Shown here: positions 1 to 11,442 of the stretch, one piece after another | How the letters are laid out: each line of letters starts with the position of its first letter | Position numbering within the stretch: position 1 is the first letter of the stretch | From: Intrasporangium oryzae NRRL B-24470 | GTDB taxonomy: Bacteria; Actinomycetota; Actinomycetes; Actinomycetales; Dermatophilaceae | Length of the DNA stretch: 64,000 nt | Assembly (NCBI RefSeq): GCF_000576595.1 | Contig: NZ_AWSA01000001.1 | Coordinates: forward strand, 62,001-126,000 | Direction: 5' to 3' | Made by a program: the position numbers and the translations under genes | Notes under the pieces: generated by a model | Told to the model about the DNA's origin: nothing | Database searches by the model: none | Seen by the model: only the letters and a program-made list of their open reading frames with translations

Positions 1-240
1 GTGTCGCTCCGGGGTGGCACCCGCTTCCAGGAATGGCGCGCCCGCATCAAGGCGGCTCCGAGCCGCCGCGAAGCGGCCTCGCTCGCCCTCCGGTCCATCC
101 TCGTCAACACCGACCATCTCGCGATGCTGAGGGGCCACCAGCCCAGCGGTCCCGAGATCGCTGTCGAGTTCTTCGCTCGTCCCGTTCGAGGTGTGGCCCA
201 GTCATGGCGCGCCTGGCGCTCGAGGCGAGGTCAAGGGTGA
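1..240 (+). CDS. 3' end of a gene of unknown function, cut by the window edge
   Basis: The reading frame is open from base 1 to a TGA at 238-240, so only the last 79 or so codons are visible and the true start lies upstream. The visible part is rich in Arg and Ala and ends in a basic stretch (SWRAWRSRR). No motif is decisive. The stop overlaps the start of the downstream PqqD-like gene by 4 bases (GTGA), so the two are translationally coupled. PqqD-like genes often sit beside nucleotidyltransferase or HPr-kinase-like genes. The tail here, with a charged helix followed by a hydrophobic or aromatic segment, would suit the C-terminus of such a nucleotidyltransferase, but that is a guess. Confidence 0.5.
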   Translation: MSLRGGTRFQEWRARIKAAPSRREAASLALRSILVNTDHLAMLRGHQPSGPEIAVEFFARPVRGVAQSWRAWRSRRGQG

Positions 241-536
241 CGACCCGCCTCCGCCGCGCGGGCAATGTGGCCACGATGCCGGGACTGCCCGACTCGGGTA
301 TCGGGTCGCACTACGTGGCCCTGCTGCCCAACGGGCCACTGATCAAGCTCGCCGGCACCGCCTCGATGATCTGGGAGGCAGCCGAGGACGGAGTCGAGGA
401 CACGTTGTCCGAGCGCGTCGCAGACCTGCTCGCTGACGTCAGCGCCGCCGATGTCGACGCCGATGTCCGGGCCTTCGTCGACGACCTCGTCGGCGCCGGC
501 TACCTCGAGCGCTACGACCCGGCGGACGGCGCCTGA
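237..536 (+). CDS. PqqD-like peptide chaperone
   Basis: A 99-residue protein with the features of the PqqD family: a conserved Gly/Leu-rich strand (LLPNGPLIKLAGTASMIWEA), then a short helical domain ending in VDDLVGAGYLER. PqqD-type proteins are small winged-helix-like domains. They bind a leader peptide and hand it to a maturation enzyme, and they also occur as orphan genes in polysaccharide or nucleotide-sugar loci. The GTG start at 237 overlaps the upstream TGA (GTGA), which decides the start. No radical SAM enzyme or precursor peptide is visible, so the substrate, if any, must be encoded to the left of the window. Confidence 0.75.
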   Translation: MTTRLRRAGNVATMPGLPDSGIGSHYVALLPNGPLIKLAGTASMIWEAAEDGVEDTLSERVADLLADVSAADVDADVRAFVDDLVGAGYLERYDPADGA

Positions 537-573
537 CGCCGCGGGCCACGCGAACCCGGGTCGACCGCCGGGC

Positions 574-1938
574 TCATGACTGCACTGCCACGGAGGCGGC
601 CGGCGCCACGGCGAGCTGCCCCTCCAGGTGCCGCTGCGCCATCCGGGCCGCCGGAGGGAGGGCCACCACGGCCGCGACGACGATCGCGGCGATGACGGTC
701 CACCCCACGGCGCCCCACTCCATCGCAAGGAACGTGTAGGCGGCGGGGGCCCACACGCCACCCACCGTGTGCCCGAGGCGTCCGGCGCCCTGGTACTCGC
801 CCCGACGGTCGGGGTCGGACAGCTCCGCGGTGAGCCCCCAGTCGGCCGCGGACTGGAAGAGCTCGGCCCCCGTGACCGTGACGTGGCCGACCCACACGAG
901 CACGACAGTGACCCAGCCGACCGTGTCGTGCGTCACCGCGACGATGAGGCAGGAGAGCACGAAGAACGCGCTGCTGATCCTGCTGGCCCGGAGAGCGCCG
1001 GGCACCGTGTCGGCACCCCGGGCCGCCGAGACCTGCAGGAGCACCGCGAGGACGGTGTTGGTGCCGAAGAGCCACGCGAGAAGCACGCGGGGCGCGTCGG
1101 TCTCCTGCACCAGCCACAGGGGGATGACGACGTTGAGGAGCACCTGGTTGGTCCCCAGGACTCCCTGGCACACCTTCATGCCGAGATAGCCGACATTGCG
1201 CAGCGCCCCGGCCCTCTGACCGGTGACATCGTCCTCCGTCGTCCCGAGACGCTCGCCGTGCCCCTCACGATGCTCGTCCCCGATGACCTCGGCGGCACCT
1301 GGCGTCGCAACCGCCTCGACCTCCTCCAGGGCCGCGACCCCGTCGCCCCCGGCGACCGCATCGGGCAGCCGCGAGATGAGCAGCGCGTTGACCCCGAGGA
1401 TCGCCGCGGTGAGGAGCGGCGCCGCCCGGATGACGTCGTCGCGGTTGGTCGCGAGCGCGAGGCCACCGATCAGCGCGCCGACGGTGAACCCGATGTTGAG
1501 GGCGCTGCGCATGAAGGCGAGCGAGCGCACTCGCTCCTCGCGGCTGAAGACGTCGAGGGTGTAGGCGCCGCGGCCGGCCCCCGCGGCAGCCCCGACGAGC
1601 TCGATGGCCGTGATGACCGCGACGTAGGCGACGAACCCGTGGATCGCCGGGTAGAGCAGGTAGACCGCCGCCTCGACGCCGGCCCCGACCGCCCAGACCC
1701 GCTTCGCACCGAGCCGGTCGGCGAGCCGCCCGAGCGGCACGGCGAAGCAGAAGGTCATGACGCCGGCGATCGTCAGGCCAAGGCCCACCTGGGCGGCGGT
1801 GAGGCCGACGACGTGGGTGAAGAAGACGGCGTTGCCGGTGAGGAAGAGGCCCTCACCGATGGCGAAGAGGATCGACTGTGCGCTGAGGCGCCTCGCGAGC
1901 GGGCTGGGGGGAAGGAGCCGGGTGAGACGTTCGCGCAT
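574..1938 (-). CDS. MFS transporter
   Basis: A 454-residue major facilitator protein with about 12 hydrophobic segments. It starts at [18 protein letters not shown]; the first transmembrane helix follows directly ([19 protein letters not shown]). The loop between helices 2 and 3 carries [15 protein letters not shown], the family signature GxLaDrxGrkxxl. A polar insert of about 50 residues in the middle (rich in Glu, Gly and Thr) is the usual cytoplasmic loop between the two six-helix halves. The reading frame extends upstream of this ATG, but that stretch is proline/arginine-rich shadow sequence and was excluded. The substrate is unknown. The gene is convergent with the PqqD-like gene and divergent from the nuoD-like gene. 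Confidence 0.85.
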   Translation of the reverse strand: MRERLTRLLPPSPLARRLSAQSILFAIGEGLFLTGNAVFFTHVVGLTAAQVGLGLTIAGVMTFCFAVPLGRLADRLGAKRVWAVGAGVEAAVYLLYPAIHGFVAYVAVITAIELVGAAAGAGRGAYTLDVFSREERVRSLAFMRSALNIGFTVGALIGGLALATNRDDVIRAAPLLTAAILGVNALLISRLPDAVAGGDGVAALEEVEAVATPGAAEVIGDEHREGHGERLGTTEDDVTGQRAGALRNVGYLGMKVCQGVLGTNQVLLNVVIPLWLVQETDAPRVLLAWLFGTNTVLAVLLQVSAARGADTVPGALRASRISSAFFVLSCLIVAVTHDTVGWVTVVLVWVGHVTVTGAELFQSAADWGLTAELSDPDRRGEYQGAGRLGHTVGGVWAPAAYTFLAMEWGAVGWTVIAAIVVAAVVALPPAARMAQRHLEGQLAVAPAASVAVQS

Positions 1939-2047
1939 CGGACAATTCGACCACAGGGCACCCACAGACCGCCCACGGACATCGACCCCACGCCCGTCGA
2001 CCACGCTGCATACCAACCGGACGCAGCCACACGGCATACTCGACCCC

Positions 2048-3238
2048 ATGACCGAGACGAGGGCCGCACGATCGACCGGCCGCGAACGGGCCCTGACGGT
2101 CGGGGTGGGTGCCGGTGGCCTCGCGACCGCCGACATGGTGCTCAACATCGGACCGCAGCACCCGGCGACCCACGGGGTGCTGCGCCTGCGCATCGTCGTC
2201 GACGGCGAGCGGATCGTGCGCGCGGAGCCGATCATCGGCTACATGCACCGGGGCGCCGAGAAGCTCTTCGAGGTGCGCGACTACCGCCAGATCATCGTGC
2301 TCGCCAACCGCCACGACTGGCTCTCGGCGTTCTCCAACGAGCTCGGCGTCGTCCTCGGCGTCGAGCAGATGCTCGGCATGGAGGTGCCCGAGCGGGCCGT
2401 CTGGGCGCGGACCGCGCTCGCCGAGCTCAACCGGGTCCTCAACCACCTCATGTTCCTCGGGTCCTACCCGCTCGAGCTCGGCGCGATCACCCCGGTGTTC
2501 CACGCCTTCCGCGAGCGGGAGGAGCTCCAGGCCGTCATGGAGGAGATCTCCGGCGGCCGCATGCACTACATGTTCAACCGGGTCGGCGGCCTCAAGGAGG
2601 ACCTCCCCGCGGGCTGGCTCGGGCGCGCCGGACGGGCGATCGACAACGTTCGGGGGCGCCTTCCCGACCTCGAGCGTCTCCTCGTCGGCAACGAGATCCT
2701 CGAGGCACGGACCCGTGGGGTCGGGATCCTCCCCCGGGCCACCGCCGAGGCGTTCGGCGTCTCGGGCCCGATCGCCCGTGCCAGCGGGCTCGACGTCGAC
2801 CTGCGACGCGACGCTCCCTACCTCGGCTACGGCGAGCTCTTCCGCCCCGGCGGCCCGGGCCGCGTCGTCACGCGCAACGAGGGCGACTGCCTCGCGCGCC
2901 TCGAGGTCCTCCTCGAGCAGACGCACGTCAGCCTCGACCTCGCCGAGGCGAGCCTCGACCGCCTCGTCGCCCTGCCGAGCGGGCCGATCAACGTCAAGCT
3001 GCCCAAGGTCCTCAAGGTCCCCGAGGGCCAGATCTACTGCGCGACCGAGAACCCCCTCGGCTTCAACGGCTACTTCCTCGTGTCGCGCGGCGAGAAGACG
3101 CCGTGGCGTCTCAAGCTGCGCTCGGCGTCGTTCAACAACATCTCCGTGCTGACCGAGATGCTGCCCGGCCAGCTCATCGCCGACATGGTCGCGATCCTCG
3201 GCTCGATGTTCTTCGTCGTCGGGGACGTCGACAAGTGA
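2048..3238 (+). CDS. nuoD: NADH-quinone oxidoreductase subunit D-like protein (stand-alone)
   Basis: A 396-residue member of the 49-kDa complex I subunit / NiFe hydrogenase large-subunit family. Visible landmarks are [15 protein letters not shown] near residues 33-47, [12 protein letters not shown], and a C-terminal [12 protein letters not shown] close to the canonical D-R/K ending. NuoD forms part of the quinone pocket of complex I. Here the usual LLHRGTEKLIE and FDRLDYVS motifs are replaced by [11 protein letters not shown] and ANRHDWLS, so this is a divergent paralogue. No other nuo gene is nearby. It is translationally coupled (GTGA) to a small lipoprotein gene. Actinomycetes commonly carry a second nuoD besides the main nuo operon; its function is not established here. 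Confidence 0.8.
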   Translation: MTETRAARSTGRERALTVGVGAGGLATADMVLNIGPQHPATHGVLRLRIVVDGERIVRAEPIIGYMHRGAEKLFEVRDYRQIIVLANRHDWLSAFSNELGVVLGVEQMLGMEVPERAVWARTALAELNRVLNHLMFLGSYPLELGAITPVFHAFREREELQAVMEEISGGRMHYMFNRVGGLKEDLPAGWLGRAGRAIDNVRGRLPDLERLLVGNEILEARTRGVGILPRATAEAFGVSGPIARASGLDVDLRRDAPYLGYGELFRPGGPGRVVTRNEGDCLARLEVLLEQTHVSLDLAEASLDRLVALPSGPINVKLPKVLKVPEGQIYCATENPLGFNGYFLVSRGEKTPWRLKLRSASFNNISVLTEMLPGQLIADMVAILGSMFFVVGDVDK

Positions 3239-3531
3239 TCGCACCCGTGAGCCGGGCCTCCTGGGTCCGGGCTGCTGCAGTAACGGTCATCACGGCCTGC
3301 GTGACCCTCGCGGCGGCCTGCTCCGACGAGGATGTCGTCGACACGATCCCGCCGCCTCGACCCAGCCGGACGTCGAGCCTCGACGGCCCCCAGGGGGTGC
3401 CTGAGGTGACGGCGACGTCGACGACCGCGCCGACAACCACCCGGACGACGTCTCCGTCGAACAGGAGGCCCACGGGCCGAACGCCCGGCAGCTCTCCTGG
3501 CAGGACGACCTCGACGAGCGCGGCACCGTGA
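3235..3531 (+). CDS. Small putative lipoprotein, possibly frameshifted
   Basis: The GTG start overlaps the nuoD-like TGA by 4 bases. The N-terminus is a lipoprotein signal: a short basic region, a hydrophobic core ([17 protein letters not shown]) and a lipobox LAAAC followed by acidic residues, so the mature protein would be tethered to the outer face of the membrane. After about residue 55 the annotated frame becomes low-complexity Thr/Ser/Pro. In the frame one base earlier, from about 3405, codons have almost exclusively G or C in third position and give a more protein-like ending ([20 protein letters not shown]). A single-base indel near 3400-3420 is therefore likely, natural or a sequencing error. 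Function is unknown. Confidence 0.55.
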   Translation: MIAPVSRASWVRAAAVTVITACVTLAAACSDEDVVDTIPPPRPSRTSSLDGPQGVPEVTATSTTAPTTTRTTSPSNRRPTGRTPGSSPGRTTSTSAAP

Positions 3532-3560
3532 GGGGCGGCGCGGCGCGGACGAGGTGAGCG

Positions 3561-4061
3561 TCAGCGACGGGCCGTCCCGTTGGTCGGCGGCTCATGCTCG
3601 TCGCCCTCGTCGTCGCGTGGCCGCACGCGGCACCAGCGCTGCACGAGCATGCCCGCGCCGGCGAGGAGGGCGGCGACGACCGCATGAATGAGGAAGGGCC
3701 AGATCCGCGCGCGCTGGGAGTCGACGTCGGCGTCCGGCAGCAGGACAAGGATGTTGGCGACGTACCAGCCGACGAGCACCGAACCCGTGAAGGCGCCGGC
3801 CTGGGCGAGCACGAGGGTGCGGGCCGCGCGCAACGGCGTCACCGACGCCACCCGCTGGCCGTCACGCACCTTGCGCACCTGCCAGCCCGCAACGAGCAGG
3901 GCACCGCCGAGGAAGACCATGACGACGAGCCCGATCCAGCCCAGCGGGGGCACGGCTGCGCCGCCCGAGGTGACCCATCGCAGCGCGAGCCACGCAAGGG
4001 TGGCCGTCGCGAGGGCGGTGAGGACGAGCGCGCTGACGCGCACCCCGGAGTGCGGTCTCAC
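3561..4061 (-). CDS. DUF3180 membrane protein
   Basis: A 166-residue protein starting at GTG (RPHSGVRVSALVL) in a GTGA overlap with the folB-folK stop. It has four predicted transmembrane helices: ALVLTALATATLAWLAL, LGWIGLVVMVFLGGALLVAG, a segment around AGAFTGSVLVGWYVANILVLL, and IHAVVAALLAGAGMLV. It ends in a charged cytoplasmic tail. This fits the DUF3180 family, which in actinobacteria lies directly after folK. Function is unknown; its position suggests co-expression with folate synthesis rather than a catalytic role in it. Confidence 0.8.
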   Translation of the reverse strand: MRPHSGVRVSALVLTALATATLAWLALRWVTSGGAAVPPLGWIGLVVMVFLGGALLVAGWQVRKVRDGQRVASVTPLRAARTLVLAQAGAFTGSVLVGWYVANILVLLPDADVDSQRARIWPFLIHAVVAALLAGAGMLVQRWCRVRPRDDEGDEHEPPTNGTARR

Positions 4062-4945
4062 GCGTTCCCCCAATCCGGGCCGGGACGGACCCCTGACCGA
4101 TCGACCCCGGCGAGCAGCTCTGACACCGGTCGTATGCCGCCGTCCCCCACTCCCACGCGCAGCCGCGCCCTCGCGTCGGCGGCCTCCCACGGGACGAGGA
4201 CGAACGCACGTTCGCGGGCACGGGGGTGCGGGAGGGTCAGCTCGGGGTCGTCGCTGACGACCTCGTGGCGGCTCCCGGGCGCGCCATAGGCGATGAGGTC
4301 GAGGTCGAGGGTCCTTGCGCCCCAGCGGACCTCACGGGTGCGGCCGTGGCTCGCCTCGATGGAGTGGAGGGTGTCGAGCAGATGGCGAGGCGGGAGGTCG
4401 CTGCGCCCGACGACCACGGCGTTGAGGTAGGGCGGTTGCTCGGGCCCACCGACGGGATCGGTCTCGACGATCGGCGAGACGGAGGTGACGGTGATGCCGG
4501 CCTTCGAGCGGAGCTCGTCGACAGCGGCCGCCAGGGTCTGCCCCCGGTCGCCGAGGTTGGAGCCGAGGGCGATGACGACCTGGGGGGCGCCGGTTCGCAC
4601 GATCCGGACCTGGACGTCGGTGAACGGGTGCCCCACCGGGGCCTCGGGCTTGTGGACGACGACCTCGACGGCATCGACGCGGTCATGGGTGAGGACGTCG
4701 TCGGCGATGACCTCGGCCAGCCGTTCGATGAGGTCGAAGGAGGGGCCGCTGATCCGGGCGACGACCGCGTCGGCGACCGCGGCGTAGTTGACCGTCCGGG
4801 CGAGGTCGTCGCTGCGGCCGGCTGGGGCGAGGTCGAGCGTCATCGTCACGTCGACGACGAACGTCTGGCCGTCGCGCTTCTCGAAGTCCAGGACACCGTG
4901 GGTCCCTCTCGCCGAGACGCCCTGGAGCACGATCCGGTCGGTCAT
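4058..4945 (-). CDS. folK: Bifunctional dihydroneopterin aldolase / HPPK
   Basis: A 295-residue fusion of two consecutive folate enzymes. Residues 1 to about 118 are the FolB domain (GVSARGTHGVLDFEKR, then NYAAVADAVV and FDLIERLAEVIADD), which cleaves dihydroneopterin to 6-hydroxymethyl-dihydropterin. Residues from about 122 are FolK (pterin pyrophosphokinase), opening with VIALGSNLGDR and carrying the signature RWGARTLDLDLIAYG, whose aspartates bind Mg-ATP. The protein ends with the usual LPHPRARERAFVLVPW motif. The ATG overlaps the folP stop by 4 bases (ATGA) and the end overlaps DUF3180. The fusion matches those known from other actinobacteria; both active sites look intact. Confidence 0.93.
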   Translation of the reverse strand: MTDRIVLQGVSARGTHGVLDFEKRDGQTFVVDVTMTLDLAPAGRSDDLARTVNYAAVADAVVARISGPSFDLIERLAEVIADDVLTHDRVDAVEVVVHKPEAPVGHPFTDVQVRIVRTGAPQVVIALGSNLGDRGQTLAAAVDELRSKAGITVTSVSPIVETDPVGGPEQPPYLNAVVVGRSDLPPRHLLDTLHSIEASHGRTREVRWGARTLDLDLIAYGAPGSRHEVVSDDPELTLPHPRARERAFVLVPWEAADARARLRVGVGDGGIRPVSELLAGVDRSGVRPGPDWGNA

Positions 4946-5817
4946 CAGGCCTCTTCCTCGGGGGCGTGGTCGAGTGCAGCCTGGACGACGGCGAGGGCGC
5001 GGACCGTCGAGGAGACGTCATGGACGCGGACGCACCAGAGCCCGGCCATCGCGGCCATGACAGAGGTCGCCGTCGTCTCGACGTCGCGCTGGGCTGCGGG
5101 CCTCGGCGTGTCCCCCGGCTCACGGCCGAGTCGGCCGAGGAAGGCCTTGCGTGACGCGCCGAGCAGGATCGGCTGCCCGAGCTCGTGCAGGCTGGGGAGA
5201 GCGGCCATGAGCGACCAGTTGTGCTCCGCGGTCTTCGCGAAGCCGAGTCCCGGGTCGAGCACGAGGAGGTCCGGATCGATGCCACCCTCGACGAGGGCGT
5301 CGCGGCGCGCGGCGAGCTCACGGCATACGTCGTCGACGACGTCGGCGTAGACGGCGCGGGACTGCATGTCGGTGCTGTGGCCGCGCCAGTGCATGGCGAT
5401 GAAGGGGAGTCGGTCGGACGCGACCCACGGGACCATCTCGGGATCGGCCAGGCCTCCCGAGACGTCGTTGACGATCGCGGCCCCGGCCTCGACCGCGGCC
5501 CGGGCCACGACGGCACGCATCGTGTCGATCGAGACGACGGCGCCCGCGGCCGCGAGCGCCGTGACCACGGGAAGCACCCGTCGGAGCTCCTCCTCGACCG
5601 ACGGACGCTCTGCGCCCGGGCGGGTCGACTCGCCGCCAACGTCGACGATGTCGGCCCCCGCGGCGACCACCTCGAGACCGTGGTCGATGGCGGCCTGCGG
5701 CTCGAACCACTCGCCACCGTCGGAGAAGGAGTCGGGCGTGACGTTGACGACCCCCATGACGAGCGTCCGATCCTGCTGGGCGACGAGCTCGGTGGCGGTG
5801 GCGCGCATGTCGCTCAT
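4945..5817 (-). CDS. folP: Dihydropteroate synthase
   Basis: A 290-residue TIM-barrel enzyme that joins 6-hydroxymethyl-dihydropterin diphosphate to p-aminobenzoate, the sulfonamide target. Family signatures are clear: MGVVNVTPDSFSDGG near the N-terminus, DVGGESTRPGA, VSIDTMRAVVA, IVNDVSGG, LDPGLGFAKT, and LGASRKAFLGRL with the conserved Ser-Arg-Lys loop. It sits between folB-folK and the DUF2156 gene, with a 33-base gap to the latter and ATGA coupling to folB-folK. This looks like the canonical FolP1 type rather than the inactive FolP2 paralogue, because all substrate-binding motifs are kept. Confidence 0.95.
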   Translation of the reverse strand: MSDMRATATELVAQQDRTLVMGVVNVTPDSFSDGGEWFEPQAAIDHGLEVVAAGADIVDVGGESTRPGAERPSVEEELRRVLPVVTALAAAGAVVSIDTMRAVVARAAVEAGAAIVNDVSGGLADPEMVPWVASDRLPFIAMHWRGHSTDMQSRAVYADVVDDVCRELAARRDALVEGGIDPDLLVLDPGLGFAKTAEHNWSLMAALPSLHELGQPILLGASRKAFLGRLGREPGDTPRPAAQRDVETTATSVMAAMAGLWCVRVHDVSSTVRALAVVQAALDHAPEEEA

Positions 5818-5850
5818 CCTGCCACCCGGCCGCCCCGGGCGGTCACGCGA

Positions 5851-7581
5851 TCAGGCATGGTCGGTGACGCCGAGAATCCGCATCTTCGGCCACGTGAGGA
5901 AGGCCTCGGCCTCGAGCGAGGCCAGCGCCACCCGCGGGAGCGATCCACCCGGGTAGACGAGGAACCGGGAGACCCAGGCCGGCTGGAACTTCGCGTTGAA
6001 CCGGTAGAGCGACTCGAGCTGGAACCACCGCGACGCGAAGACGAGCACCGAGCGCATGAAGCGCGTGATCGGGCCGGCCCCGAGCCGCTCGCCCCGCTCG
6101 AAGATCGTCCGGAAGGCCGCGAAGTTCAGCGAGACGCGGGAGACGCCGAGGTCACGGCACGCCTCGAGGGCGGACACGATGAGCAGCTCGTTGACGCCCG
6201 CCTCGGCCCCGCGGTCGCGACGCATCACGTCGAGCGAGATTCCGTCGCGCCCCCAGGGGACGAACTGGAGGAAGCCCCGCACGACACCGTCGCACGTCGC
6301 GATGACGACGACGGCGTCGGGGTCGAGGTCGTCGGCGACGCGACCGAGCGCCATCGAGAAGCCCCGTTCGGTCTCGCTCCCCCGCCACGCCGCAGCGTCG
6401 GCGAGCAGCTGGAAGCGCTCGGACGGCGCGAGGTCACGGACCCGGACGACGTCGGTCTCGTACCCGGCCCGTCGGACGCGCCCGACCATCTGGCGGACGT
6501 TGCGCATCGCGCGACCCTCGAGGGAGAAGGAGGCGACGTCGACGACGGCCTCGTCACCGAGCTCGAGGGCGGCGAAGTCCGTCGCCCGGGTCCACGCGGT
6601 GCCGGCCCGCTCGGAACAGCCGAGGACCGCGGGAGTCCACGCGTGACGCTCCGCCTCATCGAGGAAGTTGGCGATCGCACCGGGCCAGGCCTCGGGGTCG
6701 CCGATCGGGTCGCCGCTCGCCAGCATGACCCCGCCGACGACGCGGTAGGCGATGGCCGCCTTGCCGGAGTCGGACCAGATGATGCTCTTGTCCCGGCGCA
6801 GGTTGAAGTAGCCGAGGGAGTCCGGCGAGCGCTCGAGGAGCGAGCGGAGCCGAGCGTCGTCTTCCGGGGACAGGTCCGGCTGCGGCCGCGGTGCGCGCAG
6901 GGCCATGAAGACCGGCACGAGGAGGGTCATGAGCCCGAGGCCGAGCAGGACCGCTGCCAGGTAGTCGTCGAAGCGGCTGCGGACCACCAGGTCTCCCTCG
7001 ATGCCGACCATCCCGAGCCAGACGTGCTGCAGGGTCGGCCACAGGCCGGGCCAGCCGCCGATGACCTCACGGTCGTACACGGCGACGAGCATGACCCCGA
7101 TGGCGGTGCTCGTGACGAAGAGCAGGACCGCGGCCCAGAGGGCTCGCCACCGCGTCGTCGGGTCGCCCACCGCGTAGAACTCGCGCCGATAGCGCACGAG
7201 CAGGTAGAGCAGGAGCGCCGACACGAGGGTGAGCGCGACGTGGAGCCGCAGCCCGTTGAGCACCAGCGACAGGGCGGCGAGGACGACGGCGGCCCGCCAG
7301 GCCCGGTGCTTGCGTCGACGGAGCGCGTTGGCGAGGAGGAGCAGGAGGATGCCGGCCACGACGACCAGGGCCGAGGCCGCGTTGGTCACGGCCCCCGGCA
7401 GCACGTCCGAGACCCAGCTGAACCGGGATCGGAAGGAGTGGAAGAGGCCGCTGATGATGTTGAGGAACGCGGCGGCATACACGACGCCGGCGACGAGACG
7501 CGGCACGCGGCTCGCTGAGGCCCCGAGCCGCTCGAACGTCGAGGGGAGGGTGGAGGGTCGGTGCGAGACCCGATCGGTCAC
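5851..7581 (-). CDS. DUF2156 phosphatidylglycerol lysyltransferase-like membrane protein
   Basis: A 576-residue protein with a polytopic N-terminal half (about six or seven transmembrane helices over residues 20-240) and a soluble C-terminal GNAT-fold half (DUF2156, from about residue 255: [27 protein letters not shown]). The C-terminal half has the layout of MprF and the N-terminal part of mycobacterial LysX, which transfer an aminoacyl group from aminoacyl-tRNA to membrane lipid. No lysyl-tRNA synthetase domain is fused here. The GTG start overlaps the folE stop (GTGA), so it is translated with folate genes although no folate role is known. Substrate amino acid and lipid are undetermined. 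Confidence 0.82.
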   Translation of the reverse strand: MTDRVSHRPSTLPSTFERLGASASRVPRLVAGVVYAAAFLNIISGLFHSFRSRFSWVSDVLPGAVTNAASALVVVAGILLLLLANALRRRKHRAWRAAVVLAALSLVLNGLRLHVALTLVSALLLYLLVRYRREFYAVGDPTTRWRALWAAVLLFVTSTAIGVMLVAVYDREVIGGWPGLWPTLQHVWLGMVGIEGDLVVRSRFDDYLAAVLLGLGLMTLLVPVFMALRAPRPQPDLSPEDDARLRSLLERSPDSLGYFNLRRDKSIIWSDSGKAAIAYRVVGGVMLASGDPIGDPEAWPGAIANFLDEAERHAWTPAVLGCSERAGTAWTRATDFAALELGDEAVVDVASFSLEGRAMRNVRQMVGRVRRAGYETDVVRVRDLAPSERFQLLADAAAWRGSETERGFSMALGRVADDLDPDAVVVIATCDGVVRGFLQFVPWGRDGISLDVMRRDRGAEAGVNELLIVSALEACRDLGVSRVSLNFAAFRTIFERGERLGAGPITRFMRSVLVFASRWFQLESLYRFNAKFQPAWVSRFLVYPGGSLPRVALASLEAEAFLTWPKMRILGVTDHA

Positions 7582-8150
7582 TTGTTCCCCTCGAGCATCA
7601 GCGCCATGGCCTCCGCTCGCGTGGCGGGGTCGCGCAGCTGGCCCCGGACGGCGGACGTGATCGTGCTCGCGCCGGGCTTGCGGATGCCGCGCATCGACAT
7701 GCAGAGGTGCTCGGCCTGGACGACGACGATGACCCCCTGCACCATGAGGTGCTCGACGAGCGCGTCGGCGATCTGGGTCGTGAGCCGCTCCTGGACCTGC
7801 GGCCGACGGGCGAAGACCTCGACGAGCCGGGCGAGCTTGGACAGGCCGGTCACGCGGCCGTCCTTCCCCGGGATGTAGCCGACGTGCGCCACCCCGTGGA
7901 AGGGCACGAGGTGGTGCTCGCACGTGCTGTAGAGCTCGATGTCACGCACGATGACGAGCTCCTGGTGGTCGATCTCGAACGTCGTCCCGAGCACGTCGGC
8001 GGCCGACATGTCGAGCCCGGCGAAGATCTCGGCATACGCCCGGGCGACCCGCTGCGGCGTGTCCTGCAGGCCCTCGCGCTCGGGGTCCTCCCCGACGGCA
8101 AGGAGCAGCTCGCGCACCGCGGCGGCGGCGCGATCGTGGTCGATCGGCAT
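7578..8150 (-). CDS. folE: GTP cyclohydrolase I
   Basis: A 190-residue enzyme opening the folate pathway (GTP to 7,8-dihydroneopterin triphosphate). Motifs seen: [38 protein letters not shown] with the zinc-binding Cys and the catalytic His residues, [23 protein letters not shown], and [15 protein letters not shown] carrying the second zinc Cys. Length and motif order are normal for the family. It lies 3 bases downstream of ftsH and overlaps the DUF2156 gene by 4 bases, so ftsH to DUF3180 probably form one transcription unit. Confidence 0.96.
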   Translation of the reverse strand: MPIDHDRAAAAVRELLLAVGEDPEREGLQDTPQRVARAYAEIFAGLDMSAADVLGTTFEIDHQELVIVRDIELYSTCEHHLVPFHGVAHVGYIPGKDGRVTGLSKLARLVEVFARRPQVQERLTTQIADALVEHLMVQGVIVVVQAEHLCMSMRGIRKPGASTITSAVRGQLRDPATRAEAMALMLEGNK

Positions 8151-8153
8151 GGA

Positions 8154-10262
<2,109 letters not shown>

Positions 10263-10381
10263 GTACGTGCGGGGCGGTCGGCCCCGGTCCTCCTGCTCAT
10301 CCGGCGAGTTAGTCCACCGGCACAACGTCCGGTAGACCCCCAGTGTTCCGCATCTGCGCCGCTCGCGGGCAAACGGCCCAG

Positions 10382-10434
10382 CCCGGTCGATGTATCGGCG
10401 CACCCCCTGGCTCGCGCGGATACATCGAACCGGG
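10382..10434. terminator. Hairpin after the DUF1028 gene (CGATGTATC family)
   Basis: Inverted repeat with arms TCGATGTATC (10387-10396) and GATACATCGA (10419-10428), extended by CCGG on both sides with one bulged base. It lies just beyond the stop of the leftward DUF1028 gene and upstream of ftsH. It has no U-tract, as is common for actinobacterial terminators. A related stem (CGTTCGATG / CATCGAACG) lies at 49291-49344. Confidence 0.5.
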
Positions 10435-10448
10435 GCGTCAGGAGGCCG

Positions 10449-11282
10449 TCAGCGGGGGTCAGGGGTGGCGGCGCGGAGGGCCTCGAGAACCCGGGCGTCG
10501 ATGCCGTCCGGGCTGAGCCGGGCCTCGTAGTTGGCGTTGCCGGCCCAGTCCGCCAGGACGTGCGCGGGGTCGTCGCCGGTGAAGCCCAGTCGGGCGAGCC
10601 GCTCACGCACCTCGTCGGCGAGCGGGCCCGCCAGCGGCCGGACGTCCTCCGGCTTGCCGAAGTACATCTCCCACTCGGCGAGCAGGCGCCCGAGCTCGGT
10701 GACCGGATCGGCGTGGTCGTCGACGCGGAGGTCCGCGAGCACCCCGCTCGCGTCGTAGCCGGAACCCGGCTCGACGGCATACAGCGCGGCGCTCTGGCGC
10801 CCCCGGGAGTCGCCCCCGGCCGCGTCACCCGCCACGAGGGCGGCGTGGAGCCGCTGAGCGAACGGCCGGCCGGTCGAGGCGAGCCACGCGCGCTCCATCG
10901 CCTCGACGACCTCGGGCCCGGTGAGGATGTTGCCCTGGATGGCGTATGCCGTGTCACCATCGTCGCGCGCCACGCCCCCGGCCCAGGCGTTGCACTCGGA
11001 GCCGGTGAAGGTCGCCGCCGACGATGCGCCGACGACCCCGACCTGCCGGGTCTCGCGGCCCGGGTCGAGGGCGGTGGCCGCGGCGAGGGCTCCAGAGGCC
11101 GACTCACCGGAGGCGAGCCGGCCGATGAGCTCGTCGAGGTAGGCGACACGGGCGTAGGACTGCGTGGCCACGGCGCCGACCCCGATCCGGGCGGCCGGGA
11201 CGACGGCGCCGACGGCGAGGAACTTGCTGGCGACAGCGACGCCGTACGCCTCACCCTGGCGGGCGACGATCGAGAAGGTCAT
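10449..11282 (-). CDS. DUF1028 family protein
   Basis: A 277-residue protein of the DUF1028 family, which has an Ntn-hydrolase-like fold. Typical features are the start MTFSIVARQGEAYGVAVASKFLAVGAVVPAA, then VATQSYARVAYLDELIGRL, a Gln-Gly core (YAIQGNILTG) and VDDHADPVTELGRLL. The biochemical activity of the family is poorly defined; a hydrolase acting on a peptide or amide is usually assumed. The ATG at 11282 was chosen because family members start at MTFSI; an in-frame ATG three codons upstream is possible. It stands alone between ftsH and hpt, followed by a hairpin. Confidence 0.85.
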   Translation of the reverse strand: MTFSIVARQGEAYGVAVASKFLAVGAVVPAARIGVGAVATQSYARVAYLDELIGRLASGESASGALAAATALDPGRETRQVGVVGASSAATFTGSECNAWAGGVARDDGDTAYAIQGNILTGPEVVEAMERAWLASTGRPFAQRLHAALVAGDAAGGDSRGRQSAALYAVEPGSGYDASGVLADLRVDDHADPVTELGRLLAEWEMYFGKPEDVRPLAGPLADEVRERLARLGFTGDDPAHVLADWAGNANYEARLSPDGIDARVLEALRAATPDPR

Positions 11283-11442
11283 GCGGGCCATCCTGCCCCG
11301 CAACAACTCCGCCCGTGCGGAGGAGATGCGGCCCAAACCGAGCCGGGACCACAACAAGTCCGCCCCGGCGGGGAAAGAGCGGTGGAGTGCGCGGACGCGG
11401 GACCGGAACCCGAACCCAGACCGGGACGGATCCGGACGTTCG

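Noticed and set aside
628-3531. Very long open frame running over the MFS and nuoD-like genes
   Set aside because: It lies antisense to one gene and in another frame of the other, and its product is a charged, Arg/Gly/Asp-rich sequence typical of shadow frames in GC-rich DNA. Only its last part (3235-3531) is kept as a gene.
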